IMG/VR virus record: IMGVR_UViG_3300048019_000010
Coordinates: 1 to 24,836 of that record
Strand: one strand, 5' to 3'
DNA from: a virus
DNA: 24,836 nt
The translations under genes and the position numbers were made by a program. The notes beneath the pieces are model-generated. The model was given only the letters and a program-made list of their open reading frames with translations, had not been told where the DNA came from and searched no databases. Numbering within the stretch: position 1 is the first letter of the stretch; every line of letters starts with the position of its first letter. Below are positions 1 through 8,200 of this stretch, piece by piece.

Positions 1-459
1 GTACCCAGTAAAACCGTTATTAAAAGTAACTGTGCTACTTGAATTTTGTGTTAGAAACTGAATTTTATATGTAATAGAGGATGTTGTTGTTGGACTATCC
101 AAGTAACTAGCACTTGTTGTACTAGAAGATGAACCAGCCGTACTCCAATGAACACCTCTGTTCATTAGTTCTGTGGTGTCTCTCATTATTCTATTTACTT
201 GACCACCTGCATTTGCAGATATACCCACACCAGCATCATAAGTTATTAAAATTTTAGAAGATGTTGATGAAGGCGTAATGCTTAATGTTAAGCCAGTATC
301 TACAAATGATGTAGAGGTAGTGCTTATTGGTGCAGTAATCTTCATAGACTTAACTTGAACAATACCGCCAGTAGGATAAAACGTACCGTCTGATTTAATC
401 GTAGCCGCAGTAGTGCCGTTGGTATGTTGGAGCGTTTCAACGCCAATTATTGATGCCAT
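1..459 (-). CDS. tail-fibre-like / receptor-binding module (3' end missing)
   Basis: An open frame starts at ATG 459 behind an ideal AAGGAG ribosome site and runs 153 codons without a stop to the left edge, so the C-terminus is missing. It begins MASIIGVETLQHTNGTTAAT. It then has a stretch (GGIVQVKSM..., a Ser/Thr-rich linker, GLTLSITPSSSTSKILI, SYLDSPTTTSSITYK) that matches the domain plan of the next gene (472-1035) and of the C-terminal half of the 2765-3565 product. This beta-rich, Ser/Thr-rich domain is common in distal tail-fibre proteins of marine phages. Likely a virion surface protein involved in host binding, inferred from composition and from its place at the end of the fibre cluster. 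Confident as a gene, moderate on role. Confidence 0.75.
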   Translation of the reverse strand, partial: MASIIGVETLQHTNGTTAATIKSDGTFYPTGGIVQVKSMKITAPISTTSTSFVDTGLTLSITPSSTSSKILITYDAGVGISANAGGQVNRIMRDTTELMNRGVHWSTAGSSSSTTSASYLDSPTTTSSITYKIQFLTQNSSSTVTFNNGFTGY

Positions 460-471
460 TGTTTATCTCCT

Positions 472-1035
472 TTATCCTGCAATTTCTGTTGCACAAATCA
501 TTGAAACACCACGCTCATAACCATGACTATTGCTATCTCCGTGAGTTCTATTTAAGTTCCAATATGTTGCCGACTCATGTTGGTTTACACCCACCATGTA
601 AGTAATTTGAGATGTTGAGTTGGGTGAATCAAAGTAGGTATAGTTGGCGTGTTCAGGAGTAGAATCATTATCGGTGCTATAGTAAGTTAAAGCTGTTCCC
701 ATAAGAACACCTACATTCCTACTACCCGTTGCGGGAGCGGAAAGTTTTGTACTATCTCTGTAGAAAAACCAAGTTGAACCATGTTGTGGTCCTGCAGACC
801 CCCATTCACCATTCACCATAGCTTCAAGTTTAATAATGCTATTAGTAGACACTGGGGTAATATTAACCGCTAACACAGTGATTTGTTTATCTGTCTGCTG
901 TTGTACAGTCCACTGTGAGGTAGCAGTTACTTGTGTATACTGAACTTGAATAATAGAACCTGATGCTGGCTTTATAATAGAAGTAGTACCACCGCTAGTT
1001 TTAGGATGTATTTCATCAACGTATAATTTAGACAA
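472..1035 (-). CDS. tail-fibre-like protein, TTG start
   Basis: 187 residues, starting SKLYVDEIHPKTSGG, a short N-terminal motif I recognise from tail-fibre accessory proteins of marine phages. The start codon is TTG at 1033-1035, inside the last codons of the preceding gene (8-nt overlap), with GGAG about nine bases upstream; no ATG serves this N-terminus, so translation is probably coupled. The body repeats the module seen in its neighbours: GSIIQVQYTQV, a linker, ITVLAVNITPVSTNSIIKLE, then YFDSPNSTSQITYMVGV. No enzyme motif is seen. Probably a beta-sandwich receptor-binding or fibre tip protein. It may work as a pair with the 1028-1492 product, since the two together resemble the single 2765-3565 protein. 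Confidence 0.75.
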   Translation of the reverse strand: MSKLYVDEIHPKTSGGTTSIIKPASGSIIQVQYTQVTATSQWTVQQQTDKQITVLAVNITPVSTNSIIKLEAMVNGEWGSAGPQHGSTWFFYRDSTKLSAPATGSRNVGVLMGTALTYYSTDNDSTPEHANYTYFDSPNSTSQITYMVGVNQHESATYWNLNRTHGDSNSHGYERGVSMICATEIAG

Positions 1036-1492
1036 TGGTCAACACTCCGTTTACTGTAAGAGTAGCTGACACCTTGAAGTCACCAGACACCATCGCACGT
1101 TCATCTGCCGCAATGGTTACATCGTTGGTAAGTTCGTTGTCGTTCACTCTAATCCCTGCGTCCTTCATAATACTTGAGGACATCTTGTTAATATCTACTG
1201 AGCCATCTGTAGGGGTCACAGTATTACCTACCTCACCTAGAGCCACGATGAAGTCAATGACATCACCAGTGACTAGGTTCTCTGAGAAGGTAATAGTAGA
1301 CCCTGATACAGTGTAGGCATCAGCAGGGGCTTGTACCACGCCATTGACAGAGACAATGATTTGCTCTGCCGTGGCTGGTTTGAAGTTACTACTGTTATAC
1401 TGCATAGTATAAGCGGCCTGATTGTTGACCACAGTAATAGCGTCTAGCTTTTTGAATTGCCCAGCTAGAGGGGCTTTACCGATATAAGGCAT
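1028..1492 (-). CDS. tail-fibre anchor-like domain protein
   Basis: 154 residues, ATG preceded by GGAGAGG. The first ~95 residues (NQAAYTMQY..., IIVSVNGVVQAPADAYTVSG, GDVIDFIVALGEVGNTVTPTDGSV) are clearly paralogous to the N-terminal ~100 residues of the 2765-3565 product (EVFVNNVRQEPAVAYTVSG, DDFYVVFQGKAVGTVVPPDDSV). The tail (SIMKDAGIRVNDNELTNDVTI, then LTVNGVLTIV) resembles a short beta structure that could trimerise. Likely a structural fibre component linking a distal domain to the particle. The gene overlaps the next one by 8 nt. No catalytic motif is visible. The role is inferred from paralogy and position. Confidence 0.72.
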   Translation of the reverse strand: MPYIGKAPLAGQFKKLDAITVVNNQAAYTMQYNSSNFKPATAEQIIVSVNGVVQAPADAYTVSGSTITFSENLVTGDVIDFIVALGEVGNTVTPTDGSVDINKMSSSIMKDAGIRVNDNELTNDVTIAADERAMVSGDFKVSATLTVNGVLTIV

Positions 1493-1501
1493 ATGCCTCT
1501 C

Positions 1502-1723
1502 CTATGATGCTGGGGTTATCGTGTTGCCGTCAGCCACCCATTCTAGGATAGCCGCATAGTGGCGGTTGGCTGGGTCAAGGGGAACACGAATAGTCTCATC
1601 ATCTACTACAATATCTATTGCTATATTATCGCCAATATTTACATAAACATTCTCTTCATTTATGACTTGCGTTTCTTGATGTTTTACATATTGAGCAGAC
1701 GATATATTTAGATTATTTTCCAT
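1502..1723 (-). CDS. small protein of the tail-fibre cluster
   Basis: 73 residues, ATG with GGAG upstream. The C-terminal segment IRVPLDPANRHYAAILEWV, followed by ADGNTITPA, is a motif I associate with small proteins found beside tail fibres in marine phages; I do not know an established function. No signal peptide or membrane segment is seen, and the protein is slightly acidic. It lies two bases after the 342-residue fibre protein, so it is expressed with the fibre cluster. It could be a small virion subunit or a fibre assembly factor; the sequence does not decide between them. Confidence 0.65.
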   Translation of the reverse strand: MENNLNISSAQYVKHQETQVINEENVYVNIGDNIAIDIVVDDETIRVPLDPANRHYAAILEWVADGNTITPAS

Positions 1724-1725
1724 TT

Positions 1726-2754
1726 TTATAACTCCGCATCAAAAGCATAAATATCTCTACGACTAACTGTCCCAGATGTAACGTGCATATTTACTTGATA
1801 AGAAGCACCGTCAACATCAACAAAAGTAATGCTAGAACTATTGCAGTTACTTGCATTTATATTTTGAACATGACTTGATGATGGCGTGGCTCTCATTGTG
1901 GTAGGAAAAGAAAAGTTTGATGATAAGGAAATGTTTCCCCCATGTGTCATATATTCACTACCTTTATGTAAATAATATTTACCATAAAACCTCTGACACC
2001 TACGCAACTCATCCCCATAAGACCGATGCTCAAATGGTGTGGCCTCGCCTACCTCAAGCTGTACGCCTGTTATATACCAATCGTTGCTAGTGCTGTCTGC
2101 AAGATTTACTTGACTAGAAGAAACTCTATTACCAGTGGTTGTTGTAGCCCATGCAGAGTTGTTGAATGTGCCAGATGTGTAATCAGGCCCTGCCGCTAAA
2201 TACCAGTTTACTCGCAACTCACAAGAGTTATCGTTGGCTAGAGAAGATGCAGTATCGCCATCAATAGTTAAGGTTACCTTTTGCCAAGTGTTTGCTGTGG
2301 ATATTGAGTAGGTTTGCGAGTATTGCTTTGTATTCCCTAACTGCTCAAACTCAACAGTGTATGTTCCTGTTTTGCTAGACCTAACCCAGAAAGACAAGGT
2401 AATGCTTTCAGCAGATAAAGCTCCATACTTTAACTGCTGTAAGTCTTGGCCTTCTATGTGATGCTGTAAGATGCAATGATGATTGGCCAGCAACGATGTA
2501 TCTGCTGTAGTGCAATCCATCTTTAAGGAATAGCCAAAGCCCTCACCAGACGGAACAGTTGTTGATTGTGATTGCGTCCATGTACCGCCATTAAACAAAG
2601 ATGTTCTAAATCTATCTATGCTGTGATACCCAGTGCTGGTAAGTCCAGTTGCACTGGTGCTTCTTTGGGCAACAGCTTGTGAACCATTGATGATAAGATT
2701 TCTAGCCCCTGCGTATTGCTCTTGTGAGGCTGGTAGTATTTTAGATAATGCCAT
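1726..2754 (-). CDS. tail fibre / carbohydrate-binding-module-like protein
   Basis: 342 residues, ATG behind AAGGAGG. It begins MALSKILPASQEQYAGARNL and has the pattern NLIINGSQAVAQRS...YHSIDRFRT, then ITLSFWVRSSKTGTYTVEF, WQKVTLTIDGD, and DWYITGVQLEVGEATPFEHR plus LRRCQRFYGKYY. This is the widespread phage fibre jelly-roll module that ends in an EATPFEHR-RRCQRFY block; it resembles carbohydrate-binding modules. The C-terminal ~80 residues are the variable part expected to contact the host surface. Probably a receptor-binding protein that attaches to the 454-residue fibre. No depolymerase active site was recognised. Confident on family, inferred on receptor role. Confidence 0.78.
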   Translation of the reverse strand: MALSKILPASQEQYAGARNLIINGSQAVAQRSTSATGLTSTGYHSIDRFRTSLFNGGTWTQSQSTTVPSGEGFGYSLKMDCTTADTSLLANHHCILQHHIEGQDLQQLKYGALSAESITLSFWVRSSKTGTYTVEFEQLGNTKQYSQTYSISTANTWQKVTLTIDGDTASSLANDNSCELRVNWYLAAGPDYTSGTFNNSAWATTTTGNRVSSSQVNLADSTSNDWYITGVQLEVGEATPFEHRSYGDELRRCQRFYGKYYLHKGSEYMTHGGNISLSSNFSFPTTMRATPSSSHVQNINASNCNSSSITFVDVDGASYQVNMHVTSGTVSRRDIYAFDAEL

Positions 2755-2764
2755 TAGAGCCTCC

Positions 2765-3565
2765 TTATTGCTGTATTTCTTGAATAACTATATGACTAGG
2801 ATTACCATCTCTTTGTGCTTTAAAACTTCCTGAGTTTCTAAACCCTCTAACTTTATAAGTAGTAGTCCCTAAAGGTGCATCAATAAGAGTTAGTATTGTT
2901 GCTCTTGTTCTAAATGACTCATCCCCCGGGGCATTATGATAATATGCCGCTTGTTCTTCAGTATAAACTATTGAGCTACCATCATGTATTTCAAAAGATA
3001 CCCATGAGTCAGTTGTATAAGCTATGTCAGCTATAGCAACATTAGCTTGTATCAATAATTTATTTGAAGATGACTTAGGTGTTACAGTTATTTCTAAACC
3101 AGTTTCAGTCCCACTTCCCTTTGTCGTAGAAGTGACTGATGTTTCTGTAGTGTATGAGTTAAATAAAGTTTGAACTACAGAACCTACTGGCATCCTTGCA
3201 TCATCAATAGTTCCTGTCAGTTTAGTAGCCGCAACAGTATCAACCTTTACATTAGTCACAGCACCATCAACAATACGAGCCGTAGTCACGCTGTCATCAG
3301 GGGGAACTACAGTACCTACTGCCTTACCCTGAAACACCACATAGAAGTCGTCAGAGGCCGCTACGTTGCCTGTCATGGTCAAAGCTGTACCTGACACCGT
3401 ATAGGCCACTGCTGGCTCTTGACGGACGTTATTTACAAATACTTCAATTTCGTTAGCGTTAGCTACAGCATGGTCAAGAGTATACGCTGTACCACCATTA
3501 CCAGTAATATCTTGCTTAGTGATACTGGTGTAGGCGTTTGTAGTTTGATTACCTACATATCCCAT
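2765..3565 (-). CDS. two-domain tail-fibre protein
   Basis: 266 residues, ATG preceded by GGAG. Residues ~1-100 form an anchor-like domain (GNGGTAYTLDHAVANANEIE, VNNVRQEPAVAYTVSG, GKAVGTVVPPDDSV) shared with the 1028-1492 product. Residues ~100-125 form a connector (TARIVDGAVTNVKVDTVAAT). Residues ~127-266 are the beta-rich domain (GSVVQTLFNSYTTET, GLEITVTPKSSSNKLLIQAN, TTTYKVRGFRNSGSF) shared with the 472-1035 product and the partial gene at 1-459. It therefore fuses modules that exist as separate genes further along the cluster. Probably a fibre or tip protein. No enzymatic motif is seen. Confidence 0.78.
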   Translation of the reverse strand: MGYVGNQTTNAYTSITKQDITGNGGTAYTLDHAVANANEIEVFVNNVRQEPAVAYTVSGTALTMTGNVAASDDFYVVFQGKAVGTVVPPDDSVTTARIVDGAVTNVKVDTVAATKLTGTIDDARMPVGSVVQTLFNSYTTETSVTSTTKGSGTETGLEITVTPKSSSNKLLIQANVAIADIAYTTDSWVSFEIHDGSSIVYTEEQAAYYHNAPGDESFRTRATILTLIDAPLGTTTYKVRGFRNSGSFKAQRDGNPSHIVIQEIQQ

Positions 3566-3575
3566 AGTCTACTCC

Positions 3576-3911
3576 TTATGTGCTGATTGCATCAACGGCT
3601 GATACCCAGCAGTCCAGTGAACTTGCTGTATCTGATTTAATCCAAAGTCGGTCACCTGATTGTACTACTACCTTTGCTCCACCATCAAGTACCTGTAACG
3701 CACCACCTGCGGCAATAGGCGCACCCTTTACCAAGTAGATGTCGTTAGTACCATCGTTGATGTAGCAGTCTACGTTAATAGCATTGCTTGTAATGTTAGT
3801 CATGTGGATACCTACAATCGTATCGTAGCTATCAAAGTCAGCCCCATCAGGAATATCTGCGGCTGATGTACCGACAGCATTGAGGCTATAACGTCTAAAA
3901 TTCTGTGCCAT
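3576..3911 (-). CDS. small virion protein next to the tail fibre
   Basis: 111 residues, ATG preceded by AAGGAT. It begins MAQNFRRYSLNAVGTSAADI and contains IVGIHMTNITSNAINVDCYI, then IAAGGALQVLDGGAKVVVQSGDRLWIKSD. This pattern (an extracellular-looking beta-sandwich with a G-x-Q-V-L-D-G-x-x-K-x-V core) is common in small proteins encoded beside tail fibres in marine podo- and myoviruses; I know no proven function. It sits directly after the fibre gene with a 9-nt gap, which suggests a fibre-attached or tail-surface subunit. Membrane segments and a signal peptide are absent. Confidence 0.72.
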   Translation of the reverse strand: MAQNFRRYSLNAVGTSAADIPDGADFDSYDTIVGIHMTNITSNAINVDCYINDGTNDIYLVKGAPIAAGGALQVLDGGAKVVVQSGDRLWIKSDTASSLDCWVSAVDAIST

Positions 3912-3920
3912 TTTTTATCC

Positions 3921-5285
3921 TTATAGAGCGATTGACATAGCGATTGAGAAACCAGCAGTAGCAAAGCCAGAGGCTGTTACAGCAGTCACCTGCCATGAAG
4001 TTCCATTCCAAACGAACAAGTCATTTGAAGAGTTGTTAAAGTACAATGCACCAGTTTGTAGTGCGTTACCATCGTTATCCAGTGTAGGTGCTGATGACTT
4101 TGCACCAAGGTACGTATCATCCACGGAGTCTGCACTTGCCGCCGCTTGTTCTGCCCAGTACTTAGCTGAGTAGTTTGTGCCATCTACTGTAGTATTAGTA
4201 ACGTATGATGCACCACCACCCAAAGCCCACTGCTTTGCAGAGCCTGATGTCTGACCTGACTGAGAACCAATGGCATACTCTTTAGCAGAGTACTCAGTGC
4301 CATCTACCTGTCCTGTAGTCTTGGTAGCCCATTCTTCTGCCGCACCTGCACCTGACTGTGAGGTAACACCTGTACCACCTGTAGCCCATGCTTTAGCTGA
4401 GTAGCCTGTACTTGCTACAATACCTGTAGTCTTAGTAGCCCACTCTTCAGCTTCATCTTCGCTACTCTGTGCATCTGTTGCTGAACTTGCAGAAGCAGTC
4501 GCAGAAGTTGCACTAGCTGTAGCACTGGTAGCACTAGCTGTAGCAGATGTCGAAGCATTTGTAGCCTGTGTGGTAGCTGTAGCCGCACTAGTTGCCGCAT
4601 TAGTAGCAGAAGTAGAAGCGTTGGTAGCCTGTGTCGTAGCTGTACTTGCACTAGTAGAAGCACTCGTAGCTGACGCAGAAGCGTTAGACTCACTGGTAGC
4701 CGCATTGCTTTCGCTAGTTGCCGCATTAGTAGCACTAGTGGCGGCATTAGTAGCTGACGTAGCCGCATTGGTGGCTGACGTAGCGGCAGATACAGTCTGC
4801 GTGTCGATGTAGTCCTTGTTAGCCGCATCATTGGCGTTTACAGGTGTAGCTACATTCTTAATAACCTTTGACTGTGCATCCCACTTGTCATCAGTATCAA
4901 CTGTAATAGAGTCGTTTGCTTTGTCAATAGCTTCCTGTGCCGCAAAGAACACTTGGTCTACTGCTTCATCAAGAGATGCTTCAGTCAACACTGCACCATC
5001 TTCAAAGTCAACAGCTTTAGTAGTCAGGTCAGTATTACGTTGAATACGTACATCACTACCTGCTATTACATCAGGGCTAAAAGTAAGAGTTGTTGCACCT
5101 ACTGATTGGAAGGCAACAGTGTACGTGACACCGTTGACTGCCGTGTTTGTCGAAGCATTGTTTTCAAAGACTAAGACACCATCTACATAAGCTTTAATGT
5201 CGTTAGCGTTTAGGTATGAAAAGGGAAACGAAAAGCTTCCCTGTGCTACACTTAAATTATTGTATAGCTTCACTGAATTAGACAT
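3921..5285 (-). CDS. tail fibre protein (T7 gp17-like N-terminus)
   Basis: 454 residues. Residues ~1-150 match the T7 tail-fibre N-terminal domain that anchors fibres to the tail (SVKLYNNLSVAQGSFSFPFS, then ...TFSPDVIAGSDVRIQRNTDL, DGAVLTEASLDEAVDQVFF). Residues ~166-270 are an Ala/Ser/Thr(Asn) heptad-like repeat, probably the coiled shaft. Residues ~279-381 contain three copies of an EEWATKTTG...YSAKxWA repeat. The C-terminus has LYFNNSSNDLFVWNGTSWQ and a hydrophobic end. It lacks a large variable tip domain, which fits a design where the next genes supply the receptor-binding parts. Start ATG overlaps the stop of the core-protein gene (TAATG). Confidence 0.88.
   Translation of the reverse strand: MSNSVKLYNNLSVAQGSFSFPFSYLNANDIKAYVDGVLVFENNASTNTAVNGVTYTVAFQSVGATTLTFSPDVIAGSDVRIQRNTDLTTKAVDFEDGAVLTEASLDEAVDQVFFAAQEAIDKANDSITVDTDDKWDAQSKVIKNVATPVNANDAANKDYIDTQTVSAATSATNAATSATNAATSATNAATSESNAATSESNASASATSASTSASTATTQATNASTSATNAATSAATATTQATNASTSATASATSATASATSATASASSATDAQSSEDEAEEWATKTTGIVASTGYSAKAWATGGTGVTSQSGAGAAEEWATKTTGQVDGTEYSAKEYAIGSQSGQTSGSAKQWALGGGASYVTNTTVDGTNYSAKYWAEQAAASADSVDDTYLGAKSSAPTLDNDGNALQTGALYFNNSSNDLFVWNGTSWQVTAVTASGFATAGFSIAMSIAL
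4143..4451 (-). repeat. three EEWA...YSAKxWA repeats in tail fibre
   Basis: Three consecutive protein repeats of about 33-37 residues: EAEEWATKTTGIVASTGYSA/KAWA, AAEEWATKTTGQVDGTEYSA/KEYA and SAKQWALGGG...VDGTNYSA/KYWA. The third has drifted most and has an insertion. They follow the A/S/T shaft and may form a triple-stranded segment of the fibre. Confidence 0.8.
4476..4790 (-). repeat. Ala/Ser/Thr low-complexity repeat in tail fibre
   Basis: DNA coding for ~105 residues of short repeats such as ATSATNAATSATN, ATTQATNASTSAT and SATASATSATAS. The repeats are imperfect at DNA level, with synonymous changes, so they look old rather than a fresh tandem expansion. The repetition creates spurious long frames on both strands (for example 4415-4831 minus and 4570-4812 plus). 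Confidence 0.85.
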
Positions 5286-8200
5286 TATTCAATATCTCCT
5301 GTTAAGTCCTTAAGGAACTCATTACTATTATCTTGTACTGTTTGTCTAGCTAAAGGATTTTTTGTTGCTTCTTTAAGTAGACTATGAGTCCAATAAGCCT
5401 TTGCTAACCTTTGATTAACTGCATCTGGTACATAAAGCAAACGATAACCGTCAATGTGTGACCTATCTTCAAGAGCATATGGGTCTTCACCAATTAGTTT
5501 AGTCCACGCTTGGTCACGATAAGCTTTCACTACGTCTTGGATAATCTCTTCTTTAGTCCCTGAGAATACAAAGTCACCTACTCGTAGGTCAAGAGTTTTA
5601 TCTTTTTTGTATCCCTCAGTTTGTACTAGTTCTGTTAGAGATTCTCTTAGTGTTAGCGGTTTTGCGTTAGCAATACCTGTATCGTTAGTAGCTGTATTTA
5701 TCTTGATAGTACTAGTCATATACTGCCACATATCGTAAGCTGTTTGCTTTGGACGGTTAGGGTTCATAGGGTTACCTTCAGAGTCTAAGGTAAACTTAGA
5801 GCTTGTTAGGTCAATCCCATTCTTAGTCTTAGGTGGTAGCCCAACACTAAAGGGTGTACCTGCTTTTGCCGCTTCCATCCATGCTACTGCAAGAGGGTCT
5901 GTCTTTTTCTCAGAGAAACCCATAGGAGATGCAAACTCTAAGTTTAGACTTTTACCCCAAAACTCAGGTACATCAATAGGCTCACCAATAAAGTTACGAT
6001 TAGGGTCTAGTGCTTCACTACTGAATGTAGATGCTTTTGGATTATCAAATTCAAACCCCATGATATTTACTTTACTTGGGATACTCTTTAGATAACCTTG
6101 AGACATTTCACTAATCTTACGCATATAAGGGTCTTCGTTCAGAGAACGGAGTAGACCAGAAAATGGTACAAGAGCCGCTAGTTTGTTAGCACCATAGCTT
6201 TCTGCGTTACGTGCAGGGTCTTCTACAACACTGATAAACTCATCTAAACCTCGTAGCCAGCTTTTATCTCTAGCATATTCAGTTAGTACAAGAACTGTGC
6301 CTCTAGCAATTTCATCAGCTTCATCATACATACCATAACGATTAAGGTCACGAATAGAAGCCATGATAGTCTGTAGGTCAGTTACAGGAGATAGTCTAGA
6401 TACTTTACTGTAGTTACCTGCCTCATCGACAATAGCGTTAGTTTCGTACCCTGTAATATCTTCAAGACCTTTAACTTGGTCACGAGTAAGACCTGCACCA
6501 CTACCTGTAAGCTCATCATCTAGTGCCATGTTATAGAAGTAGCTTGCAAGACCTACACCAGTAGTAAAGCGTAAACTTGCTTCTGCCATACGCTGTTTAT
6601 TACCTGAGAACATATCTTCACGCCACCGTTTAGACAGTGGAGCAAGAGGACTACGTTGAGTAACCTCAGAAAAGATGTTAGCAGGTGTTCTAATAAACGG
6701 CATAATCTGACGTAGTAGTGGATGTCTATCAGCAATATCTTGTATACTACGTGTGATAGAACCTTTTTCTAGTTCAGTTGTGAAGGTTGCTCTACGTGCA
6801 AAATCTCTTGAACCAGTAGTTATAGGGTCAGTAGCAGAGTTTGCTTTACCATTAATAGAAGCTTGGAGTTGTTCATCAATAGCTTTATTTACTTGTTGCT
6901 TAACATAACGGTTTGCTTCTGCACCCTTAAGACCTTTAGCTCTAGCATCAGCAGAAGCCTCTGCAAAAGCAAAAGCTCTAAAATTCATCTGTTTAAAGAA
7001 CTCGTCTTCTGCCGCAAGTAAACGTGTAGGTATTCCTATAACCTTACCACCTAGAAAGTTAGGGATAGCTTGTTGCTGTAGTCCTTCTTCTAGTGTAGAA
7101 CTGTTGAAGTCTAGTATTGGTCTACCATTACGCAAAGCACTTACAGAACCTTTAACACTATCCCAAGCCGCTATGCCATACCCTTGGTATAGTTGCAAAG
7201 CTTTAAGGGCTTCTTTCTTGTTACCTGTAAGTACAGCACCAGCAAACTTTTCTAGTGGTAGTACACCCATGTTAAATGTGTTAGAGCCAATGTTTACTAC
7301 GTGTGTTTTAACACCAGATAGGATAGAGTTAATAAACAATTCGTTAAGAATGTCTACACCCTTACCACCTGCCTTACCAATTTGATAAGCGTATTTTCCC
7401 ATAAGGTTCATATAGCGACTACGCTGACTACCGTTAGTAAAAGCTGAACCGCTTTCTAAAGCTACGTTAAGGGTATTCATACCCCAACCATCAATAACCT
7501 TACTTAGGTTAAGTACACGACCTGATGTAGAAATAGCACCCTGTGTCATGTGAGTGATTTCCATTACAGCTTTAAAAGCTTTTACAGCTTCTTCTCGTGT
7601 AGCTTGACCACCCTTAAACTTTTCTACAACTGCTGTAAAGTTATTGTCTGCAAACTTAGCCATAACAATAGAGCGTTCAGCAAACTTTTGAAACTTAGGG
7701 TTTGTTTGGCGATTAAGTTTTACAAACTGTAGGATAGCATCTTCATCAGTTTCGTGGTTACTAGCCCACTTAACTACCCAATCACCACCTTCAGCTAGAC
7801 TGTCTTGCTGTTTAACAACAGTGCCAGCACCCTGTGCTTCCATCTCTTTAATTTGAGTGGTTGTCTTTTCTGCCATAGCAGAGGCACGACCTTCACCACG
7901 AGCCGCTGTACGTTCTGCACCAGTAAGTGCTGATGCTTCTTCATAGGCTTGCTTAAGTGTATCGTCAGACCTAACAAAAGCCGCAATCTCTTCATCTGTC
8001 TGAGCGATGTAATCAATAACATCACGCTCTTCTAGGTCATCTAGGGCTTTACCTAGCTCTTCTACAATCTGTTCTGTTTCTTCAAAGTTAGCTTTGTTAG
8101 CCCTTGAAGCTTTAACAGCAAGTACAAAAGGTACAGCCATAGCTTCAAGACCAGCGGTTTCCAAAGCTTGTTTAAAAATAGCTTCTGCTACAGGGTCATT

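Noticed and set aside
4415-4831. 138-residue minus-strand frame rich in Leu/Arg, and an Ala/Val-rich plus-strand frame at 4570-4812
   Set aside because: Both are out-of-frame readings of the Ala/Ser/Thr repeat in the tail fibre gene; their composition simply mirrors the repeat and they lack ribosome sites.
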